Of a DNA stretch of 64,000 bases, positions 57,838 through 64,000 are shown piece by piece (the stretch's first letter is position 1; every line of letters begins with the position of its first letter). Position numbers and translations under genes: made by a program. Source of the DNA: Xanthomonas sp. XNM01 (GTDB lineage: Bacteria; Pseudomonadota; Gammaproteobacteria; Xanthomonadales; Xanthomonadaceae); NCBI RefSeq assembly GCF_014851915.1, contig NZ_JACVAP010000003.1, positions 124,001 through 188,000 of the forward strand. The letters are read 5' to 3'. The notes beneath the pieces are model-generated. The model made no database searches, was not told the DNA's origin, and saw only the letters and a list, made by a program, of their open reading frames with translations.

Positions 57838-59976
57838 TCAGGCCGCCGCGTAGCGCGATGCGCCACCGATCCAGCGGGCGACGATCGCATCGACCGTCCC
57901 GGGCGCACGCTCCAGCAGCCGATCGGCCAGTGCATGCACCTGCGGCAGCAGGCCGGCATCGCGCGCGAGATCGGCGATGCGGAACGCGGCCAGGCCGGTC
58001 TGGCGGGTGCCGAGCAGTTCACCGGGGCCGCGCAGCTGCAGGTCCTTCTCGGCGATCAGGAAGCCGTCGCCGGTCTGGCGCAGCACGTCCAGCCGCTGTC
58101 GGGCCAGCGCCGACAGCGGCGGCTGATAGAGCAGTACGCAGCTGGACGCCGCCGCGCCACGCCCGACCCGGCCGCGCAGCTGATGCAGCTGCGACAGGCC
58201 CAGCCGCTCGGCGTTCTCGATGATCATCAGCGAGGCGTTGGGCACGTCGACGCCGACCTCGATCACCGTCGTGGCCACCAGCAACCCGATGTCGCCCTGC
58301 TTGAACGCCAGCATCGCCGCCTGCTTCTCGGCCGCCTTCATGCGCCCGTGGACCAGGCCGACGCGGACATCCGGCAACTGCTGGGTCAGCAGCTCGAATG
58401 CGCGCTCGGCCGCCTGCGCCTGCAGGCGCAGGCCCTGCCCCGGCTTGCCGTCGTCCTCGGCCTCTTCGATCAGGGTGCACACCCAGTAGGCCTGGCGTCC
58501 TTCGGCGCAGGCGCCGCGGATCCGCTCGATCAGTTCCGGTCGCCGGTCGACGCTGACCACCACGGTCTGCACCGGCGTGCGACCGGGCGGCAGCTCGTCG
58601 ATCGCACTGACATCCAGATCGGCATAGGCGGTCATCGCCAGCGTGCGCGGGATCGGCGTGGCCGTCATCACCAGCTGGTGCGGCACACGTCCGTCCCGCG
58701 GCCCCTTGTCGCGCAGCGCCAGCCGCTGCTGCACCCCAAAGCGGTGCTGCTCGTCGACGATCACCAGCGCCAGATCGTGGAAGGCCACGCCGTCCTGCAT
58801 CAGCGCGTGGGTGCCGACGACGACCTGCGCGGTGCCCGACGCCACCTCTTCAAGCACCTGCCGGCGCGCCTTGCCGGTAACCTTGCCCGCCAGCCAGGCC
58901 ACGCGCACGCCCAGCGGCTCCAGCCAGGCCTTGAGGTTGACGTGATGCTGCTCGGCCAGCAGTTCGGTCGGCGCGGCCAGCGCCACCTGGCAGCCCTGCT
59001 CCACCGCCAGCGTCGCCGCCAGCGCGGCGACCACGGTCTTGCCCGAGCCGACATCGCCCTGCACCAGCCGCTGCATCGGCGAACCCACGGCCAGATCCTC
59101 GCGGACCTGGTCGAACACGCGCCGCTGTGCGCCGGTCAGCGCGAACGGCAGCTGTTCCAGTAATCGTTTCGCCAGCGCACCGCGTCCGCGCAACGCGCGC
59201 GCGCGCAGCTGCTGCTGGGCCAGGCGCTGCCGCCGCAGGCTTAGGTGGTGCGCAAGCAGCTCTTCCAGCGCCAGCCGCCGCTGCGCAGGGTGCGTCCCGG
59301 CCGACAACGCCGCCAGATCGATCTCCGGACCGGGCCGGTGCAGCGTCAGCAGCGCCTCGCGCAGGCCGGGCAGCCCGGCGGTCGCCGCCAAAGACGACGG
59401 CAGCAGTTCCAGGGATGCGGCATCGGGCAGCTGGTCCAGCGCCTGCCCGATCAGCTTGCGCAGGCTCGTCGGCCCGACGCCCTCGACCGCCGGATACACC
59501 GGGTCGAGCGATTCGCCCAGCACCACGGCCTCGTCGTCGCGCAGCACGCTGTAGCTGGGGTGGACGATCTCCAACCCGTGCTGGCCGGGCCGCGGCGTAC
59601 CGAAACAACGCAGGCGCACGCCCGGCCGGAACTGCGCGGCCTGGGCGGCACGGAAGTGGAAGAACCGCAGGACCACGGTCGCGTGGGACCCATCACCGAT
59701 CGCCACGCGCAGCACCGGCCGATATCGGAAGCCGCGCTCGACCGCCTCGACCCGGCCTTCGACCTGGGCGGGAACGCCGGGCCGCAGGTCGGCCACGGGG
59801 GTCAGCCGGGTGCGGTCCTCGTAGCGCAGCGGCAGGTGCAGCCACAGGTCCTGCAGCGTGCACAGCCCGCGTGTGGCGAGCTTGTCGGCCAGCGCCGTCC
59901 CGACCCCGCGCAGCACGGTCAGCGGCGTGGCCCCGGCATCGGCCAGGGCCACCACGACGGAACGGCCGCGTGCCAC
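57838..59976 (-). CDS. recG: ATP-dependent DNA helicase RecG
   Basis: 712 residues from GTG 59976, 8 bases after the ridA stop; no strong ribosome binding site is seen, so the exact start is uncertain. The wedge/OB domain comes first (LTVLRGVGTALADKLATRGL, LPLRYEDRTRLTPVADLRPGVPAQVEGRVE). The helicase motor follows with Walker A GDVGSGKTVVA, motif II DEQHRFG, and MTATPIPRTLAMT, then motifs V and VI (QLRGRVGRG) and the C-terminal TRG-type motif. It reverses stalled replication forks and processes Holliday junctions. The order ridA-recG is common in proteobacteria. Confidence 0.96.
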   Translation of the reverse strand: MARGRSVVVALADAGATPLTVLRGVGTALADKLATRGLCTLQDLWLHLPLRYEDRTRLTPVADLRPGVPAQVEGRVEAVERGFRYRPVLRVAIGDGSHATVVLRFFHFRAAQAAQFRPGVRLRCFGTPRPGQHGLEIVHPSYSVLRDDEAVVLGESLDPVYPAVEGVGPTSLRKLIGQALDQLPDAASLELLPSSLAATAGLPGLREALLTLHRPGPEIDLAALSAGTHPAQRRLALEELLAHHLSLRRQRLAQQQLRARALRGRGALAKRLLEQLPFALTGAQRRVFDQVREDLAVGSPMQRLVQGDVGSGKTVVAALAATLAVEQGCQVALAAPTELLAEQHHVNLKAWLEPLGVRVAWLAGKVTGKARRQVLEEVASGTAQVVVGTHALMQDGVAFHDLALVIVDEQHRFGVQQRLALRDKGPRDGRVPHQLVMTATPIPRTLAMTAYADLDVSAIDELPPGRTPVQTVVVSVDRRPELIERIRGACAEGRQAYWVCTLIEEAEDDGKPGQGLRLQAQAAERAFELLTQQLPDVRVGLVHGRMKAAEKQAAMLAFKQGDIGLLVATTVIEVGVDVPNASLMIIENAERLGLSQLHQLRGRVGRGAAASSCVLLYQPPLSALARQRLDVLRQTGDGFLIAEKDLQLRGPGELLGTRQTGLAAFRIADLARDAGLLPQVHALADRLLERAPGTVDAIVARWIGGASRYAAA

Positions 59977-59984
59977 CGTGCCGG

Positions 59985-60365
59985 TCAGTCCAGCACCATC
60001 ACCGCATCGACCTCGAACGCCACGCCCTTGGGCAGGGCCGACACGCCGATGGTGGAACGGGCCGGGAACGGTGCCTTGAAGTACTCCTGCATCACCGCGT
60101 TGACCGCGGCGAACTGGCCGAGGTCGGTCAGGTACAGGCCCAGGCGCACGACCTTGTCGAGCGAGCCGCCGGCCGCCTCGGCCACCGCGGTGAGGTTGTC
60201 GAACGCCTGCCGCGCCTGCGCGGTGATGTCGCCCTCGACGACCTCGCCGGTGGCCGGCACCAGCGGGATCTGGCCGGAGAAGTAGACGGTGTTGCCGGCG
60301 CACACGGCCTGCGAGTACGGGCCGATGGCGGCGGGTGCGCGGTCGGTCTGGACGATCTGGGACAT
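59985..60365 (-). CDS. ridA: RidA family 2-iminobutanoate/2-iminopropanoate deaminase
   Basis: 126 residues from ATG 60365 (MSQIVQTDRAPAAIGPYSQAV); ATG 60371 adds two residues. The family motif APAAIGPYSQAV, the GQIPLVPATGEVVEG strand and the catalytic Arg in FPARSTIGVSALPKG are present. It removes reactive imines and enamines made by PLP enzymes. It is co-oriented with recG, 8 bp upstream of it, and lies about 550 bp below the spoT stop. Confidence 0.95.
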   Translation of the reverse strand: MSQIVQTDRAPAAIGPYSQAVCAGNTVYFSGQIPLVPATGEVVEGDITAQARQAFDNLTAVAEAAGGSLDKVVRLGLYLTDLGQFAAVNAVMQEYFKAPFPARSTIGVSALPKGVAFEVDAVMVLD

Positions 60366-60913
60366 TCGCATTTTCCTGCGGTGGGACGTGTGGCGTGATT
60401 CTACCGGCTCGCGTCCGCACCCCGCTGCCGGATCCGCCATTGCCCGGCGCAGTGAAGACCATCGGCAACCGGCGGTCGCCGATCGACCAGCCCTCGTCCG
60501 TGCCCGTCCCAGCCGCTGGCAGGCGGCACCGGGCTGCACGAGGACCACTCGGCAGCGGACCAGCCGCGGTGACGACTCAAGACGCGGACGCCATCACGGA
60601 CAGTCCGACGGACACGGTGACGCAGAAGCGGACGCAGGCGGCGGAGGCCGCTGCCAAGGACGAACGGCCATGCTGCGAGTGGCGCACATCGCGCGGACTT
60701 CCCGGCATCCGCCCCGCGCCCTGAACCGAACGGCGGAAACGTCGCGGCTGGACCACGCCGGTCCGGCCGGCGCATGCATGCCGATCCGCCGCGTTGCCGC
60801 AGCGCCCCGGCAGCGGCGGGATGTGTGTTGCATGGCAGCGAGGGCATGATCGGTGCCGGGGCACCTGCCGGGTTCGCAGCACGCGCCGGGTGCGGCCGCA
60901 GCCGCCAGCAGGC
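60366..60913. other. Non-coding stretch between spoT and ridA
   Basis: About 548 bp. No open frame shows a domain, ribosome binding site or codon usage like real genes. A promoter for ridA-recG is expected near 60380-60450 but is not clear. In many relatives spoT, ridA and recG are nearly contiguous, so this space is longer than I would expect. Confidence 0.4.
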
Positions 60914-63085
60914 CTACTGCCGGCGCACGCCCTGCACGACGTTGAGCCGGCGCAGACGGCGGATGACCTCGGCCAGATGGGTGCGGTCGCGCACCTGGAT
61001 GGCAAAGCGCAGCTGCGCGGCGTTCATGTCGCGGTCCAGGTAGTCCACGCGCTCGATGTTGGAGTGGCTCTGCGCCACCGCGGCAGCCAGCTGCGCGAGC
61101 ACGCCGGTGTGGTTCTCGACGTCGACGATCAGCGAGGTGTCGTAGTCGCCGGCCACGTTCGGATCCCAGTCGATCGGCACCCAGCGCTCCGGCGACTTGC
61201 GGAACTCGGCCAGGTTCGGACAGTCCAGCCGGTGCACCACCACGCCCTTGCCGGCGGTGTGGTAGCCCATGATCTCGTCGCCGGGAATGGGCTGGCAGCA
61301 GTTGGCGAAGCTGACCACGCCGCCTTCGGTGCCGTTGATCAGGATCTTTTCCTGCGAATGCCTGGAATGCGGGCCACCCCGCAGCTCGGCATAGGCCATC
61401 AGCGCCTGCGCGGCCTGGCTCGGCATCCAGTTGCCCAGCGCGACCTCGGCCAGGAACACCTCGAGCCGGGCGAAGCGGTGTTCGGTCAGGAACGCCTCCA
61501 GCCGGCGCGGCGGCAGGCGTTCGAGCGAGCTGCCCATCGCCTCCAGCGCACGGTCCAGCATCCGATGCCCCAGCTGCACCGCATCCTCGTGTTCGAGCTG
61601 CTTGAGCTGGTGGCGGATCGCGGTGCGGGCCTTGCTGGTGACCACGAACTCCAGCCACTGCGGCTTGGGCGCCGCCGAGCGCGCGGTGATGATCTCCACC
61701 GTCTGCCCGCTGGTGAGCTTGGTCTTCAGCGGCACCAGCTTGCGGTCCACGCGCGCGGCGACCGCCTGGTTGCCGACATCGGTATGCACCGCATAGGCGA
61801 AATCCAGCGCGGTCGAGTTGCGCGGCAGGGACATGATCCGCCCCTTCGGCGTGAACAGGTAGACCTCGTCCGGGAACAGGTCGACCTTGACGTTCTCCAG
61901 GAACTCCAGCGACGACCCGGCCGCGCGCTGCGATTCGATCAGTTCGACGATCCACGCGTGCGCACGGCTCTGCGCGCTGTTCGGGCTCTCGCCACCATGC
62001 TTGTAGGACCAGTGCGCGGCCACGCCGCGCTCGGCGATCAGGTCCATCTCCTCGGTGCGGATCTGGACCTCGATCGGCGAGCCGTAGGGCCCGAACAGCA
62101 CCGTGTGCAGCGACTGGTAGCCGTTGGCCTTGGGGATCGCGATGAAGTCGCGGAAGCGCCCGTCCAGCGGCTTGAACTGCGCGTGCACCGCGCCCAGCGA
62201 GTGGTAGCACTCGGCGACGCTGCGGACCACGACGCGGAAGCCGAACACGTCCATCACCTGGTCGAAGCTTTTGCCCTCGCCGCGCATCTTGTTGTAGATG
62301 CTCCACGGGGTCTTGATCCGGCCGACCAGCCGGTGTTCCAGGTGCTCGCGGGCCAGCCCCTGCGACAGCTGCACCTCGACCTGGGCCAGCGACTCGCGCC
62401 GCACCACCGGCTGGCTGCGGATGTGCTTCTCGATGATCCGGTGCCGCCAGGGATGCATCGCGCGGAAGCCGAGGTTCTGCAGCTCGGACTTGACCAGGCT
62501 CATGCCCAGCCGCTGCGCGATCGGTGCGTAGATGTCCAGCGTCTCGCGGGCGATGCGGATGCGGGCCTCGGCGCTCTGCGCGCCCAGCGTGCGCATGTTG
62601 TGCAGCCGGTCGGCGAGCTTGATCATGATCACGCGCAGGTCGCGCGACATCGCCAGCAGCATCTTGCGGAAGCTCTCGGCCGCCGCCTCCTGGCGGTCGC
62701 GGAACTTGAGCTTGTCCAGCTTGGTGACCCCGTCGACCAGCTCGGCCACGTCCTCGCCGAAGCGGGCGGCCAGCTCCTCGCTGGTCAGCGGCGTGTCCTC
62801 GATGGTGTCGTGCAGGATCGCCGCGATCAGGGTTTCCACGTCCAGGCCGAGCTCGGCGAGCACGCAGGCCACCGCGACCGGATGGGTGATGTACGGCTCG
62901 CCGGACTTGCGGGTCTGCCCCGCATGCGCGGCGGCGCCGACCCGCCACGCCTCGCGCAGCAGCGGCATCTGCTCGCGAGGCAGGTAGGACGCGGCACGCT
63001 CGAGTTCCAGGACATAGTCCGGCACCGGCTCGCTGGCGGGCAGCGGCGTATCGGCGATCGCCTGGGCGGAATGGCCTGGGTTCAT
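60914..63085 (-). CDS. spoT: Bifunctional (p)ppGpp synthetase/hydrolase SpoT
   Basis: 723 residues. The hydrolase HD domain keeps THPVAVACVLAELG and HDTIEDT, so it should degrade (p)ppGpp. The synthetase domain has RIKTPWSIYNKM, DFIAIPKANGYQSLHTVLFGP and EVQIRTEEMD. TGS follows (VKVDLFPDEVYLFTPKGRIMSLP), then a helical segment, the conserved-Cys CCQPIPGDEIMGYHTAGKGVVVHRLDC domain, and a C-terminal ACT domain. It controls the stringent response to several starvation signals. It is on the same strand as relA, 95 bp downstream of it. Confidence 0.96.
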   Translation of the reverse strand: MNPGHSAQAIADTPLPASEPVPDYVLELERAASYLPREQMPLLREAWRVGAAAHAGQTRKSGEPYITHPVAVACVLAELGLDVETLIAAILHDTIEDTPLTSEELAARFGEDVAELVDGVTKLDKLKFRDRQEAAAESFRKMLLAMSRDLRVIMIKLADRLHNMRTLGAQSAEARIRIARETLDIYAPIAQRLGMSLVKSELQNLGFRAMHPWRHRIIEKHIRSQPVVRRESLAQVEVQLSQGLAREHLEHRLVGRIKTPWSIYNKMRGEGKSFDQVMDVFGFRVVVRSVAECYHSLGAVHAQFKPLDGRFRDFIAIPKANGYQSLHTVLFGPYGSPIEVQIRTEEMDLIAERGVAAHWSYKHGGESPNSAQSRAHAWIVELIESQRAAGSSLEFLENVKVDLFPDEVYLFTPKGRIMSLPRNSTALDFAYAVHTDVGNQAVAARVDRKLVPLKTKLTSGQTVEIITARSAAPKPQWLEFVVTSKARTAIRHQLKQLEHEDAVQLGHRMLDRALEAMGSSLERLPPRRLEAFLTEHRFARLEVFLAEVALGNWMPSQAAQALMAYAELRGGPHSRHSQEKILINGTEGGVVSFANCCQPIPGDEIMGYHTAGKGVVVHRLDCPNLAEFRKSPERWVPIDWDPNVAGDYDTSLIVDVENHTGVLAQLAAAVAQSHSNIERVDYLDRDMNAAQLRFAIQVRDRTHLAEVIRRLRRLNVVQGVRRQ

Positions 63086-63180
63086 GCGCGAAGACTATGC
63101 CAGGGGGCTGCGCGCATCAAACCTTGCGCATTGCGCCGCAACATGCCTTTCCAGCGGATGCGCGACTCTTTCACCGGAAA

Positions 63181-64000
63181 TCATCCCAGCCGCTGCGCGC
63201 GCTCGACCCCGGGCAGCGCATCGAGCTTGCCCAGCAGCGTCGACAGCTGCCCGTAGTCGGACACGCGCAACCGCAGCTTCAGCTGCAGCCGCCCGTCCGG
63301 ACGCAGGTCGCTGCGGATGTCGCTGACGTGGGCATCCTCCTGCGCGATCAGCGTGGTCACGTCCTTGAGCAGCCACTTGCGGTCGATGCCGCTGACGGCC
63401 ACGTCGACCTCGTAGCCACCACCGCCGCTGCCCCACTCCACCGGCAGGATCCGCTGCGGGTGCGAGGCGGCCAGGCGCATGAAGGCCGCGCAGTCGGCGC
63501 GGTGGACGGTGACGCCGCGGGTGCGGGTCAGATAACCGGCGATCGGCTCGCCGGAGACCGGCTGGCAGCAGCGCGCCAGCTGCACCAGCAGGTTGCCGAC
63601 GCCCTGCACGGTGAAGCCGGCATCGACCCTGCGCCGCGCGTGCCGCGGCGTGGGCCGCGACACGGCCACGTTGGCGGCCGCCGGCGGCGGCGCGGCGGCG
63701 CGTTCGAGCTCATGCAGCGCGCGACCGACCTGGTTGGGGCCGACATCGCCCAGCGCGACCTGGATGTAGAGGTCGTCGATGCTCTCGGCATGGAACTTCC
63801 GGGCGACCGGCGCCAGATCGGCATGATGCAGCCCGACCCGCTTGAGCTCGCGCTCCAGCAGTTCGCGGCCAGCCTGCACGTTGCGCGAGCGGTCCAGCTT
63901 GTGGAACCAGGCCCGCACCTTGTCGCGCGAGCGCGCACTGGCGAGGCAGCCGTTGGCCGGCAACAGCCAGTCGCGTCGCGGATCGGGCTCCTTGCCGGTC
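63181..64000 (-). CDS. relA: RelA (p)ppGpp synthetase, C-terminal part only (5' end outside window)
   Basis: 273 residues of the C-terminus; the gene continues past base 64000. Visible are the end of TGS/helical region (PRRDWLLPANGCLASARSRDKVRAWFHKLDRSRNVQAGRELLE), the zinc-finger-like ARCCQPVSGEPIAGYLTRTRGVTVHRADC, and the ACT domain (DRKWLLKDVTTLIAQEDAHV). The spacing matches RelA rather than SpoT. The hydrolase and synthetase domains lie outside the window, so activity cannot be judged. It ends 95 bp before spoT. Confidence 0.92.
   Translation of the reverse strand, partial: TGKEPDPRRDWLLPANGCLASARSRDKVRAWFHKLDRSRNVQAGRELLERELKRVGLHHADLAPVARKFHAESIDDLYIQVALGDVGPNQVGRALHELERAAAPPPAAANVAVSRPTPRHARRRVDAGFTVQGVGNLLVQLARCCQPVSGEPIAGYLTRTRGVTVHRADCAAFMRLAASHPQRILPVEWGSGGGGYEVDVAVSGIDRKWLLKDVTTLIAQEDAHVSDIRSDLRPDGRLQLKLRLRVSDYGQLSTLLGKLDALPGVERAQRLG

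Noticed and set aside
60774-61043. Plus-strand frame opposite the spoT 3' end
   Set aside because: Mostly antisense to spoT, no ribosome binding site, and composition typical of a shadow frame.

Overview
The window is high-GC (about 70%), densely coded bacterial DNA with Sigma70-type signals. Gene content and order suggest a gammaproteobacterium of the Xanthomonadaceae/Lysobacteraceae (Lysobacter, Luteimonas or a relative). Pointers are the ahpC-ahpF-oxyR order, the pilMNOPQ operon divergent from a PBP1A gene, a zinc-free type B L31 and an array of GTAG-type REP elements resembling the SMAG repeats of Stenotrophomonas. The genus assignment is inference. I see no prophage, insertion sequence, CRISPR array, tRNA or rRNA.

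Layout. 0-3.4 kb (minus): proline iminopeptidase (cut by the window edge), 2-oxoadipate dioxygenase/decarboxylase HglS and the release-factor methyltransferase PrmC. 3.4-7.0 kb (plus): a peroxide-defence block ahpC, ahpF, oxyR, with an OxyR-type site abutting a good promoter. 7.1-9.3 kb: rnk and pgk. 9.5-13.6 kb: a DUF3999/DUF2339 membrane pair. 13.8-14.8 kb: a soluble protein joining a chemoreceptor-like tip to a Cache-like sensor. 15-16.9 kb: gap and, divergently, ompW with a perfect FNR box. 16.9-20 kb: an S1/P1 nuclease and modABC. 20-22.3 kb: an Lnt-like acyltransferase and a flavin reductase. 22.3-27 kb: a BlaI repressor/M56 peptidase/lipoprotein operon sharing a symmetric promoter-operator with a CoA-transferase gene. 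27-31 kb: acvB/virJ-type hydrolase and mprF. 31-33.5 kb: bolA, an L,D-transpeptidase and an M23 peptidase.

33.6-34.3 kb holds a tandem array of about 108-bp REP-pair units between convergent genes. Then come transketolase and a dicarboxylate/amino-acid symporter (34.5-38 kb, minus), a six-gene MoxR-DUF58-DUF4381-BatA-BatB/C-BatD operon (38.2-45 kb, minus), the type IV pilus alignment operon pilMNOPQ (45-50 kb, minus), and mrcA/ponA (plus). 52.8-54.6 kb carries a nucleotidyltransferase-like protein and an alpha/beta hydrolase. The last 9 kb (minus) holds gltA, type B rpmE, a nucleoside hydrolase, recG, ridA, spoT and the 3' part of relA.

Themes. The region is mostly core metabolism (pgk, gap, tkt, gltA), envelope maintenance (MprF/AcvB, L,D-transpeptidase, M23, PBP1A, Bat operon) and stress signalling (OxyR, RelA/SpoT, BlaI/M56). 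Genes in the long operons overlap by 4 bp (ATGA or GTGA), implying translational coupling. The points most worth following up are the REP array, the reversed-order MCP/Cache protein, the symmetric BlaI promoter-operator with no beta-lactamase nearby, the hairpin cluster between ahpC and ahpF, and the tandem relA-spoT arrangement. I found no clearly new multi-gene system.
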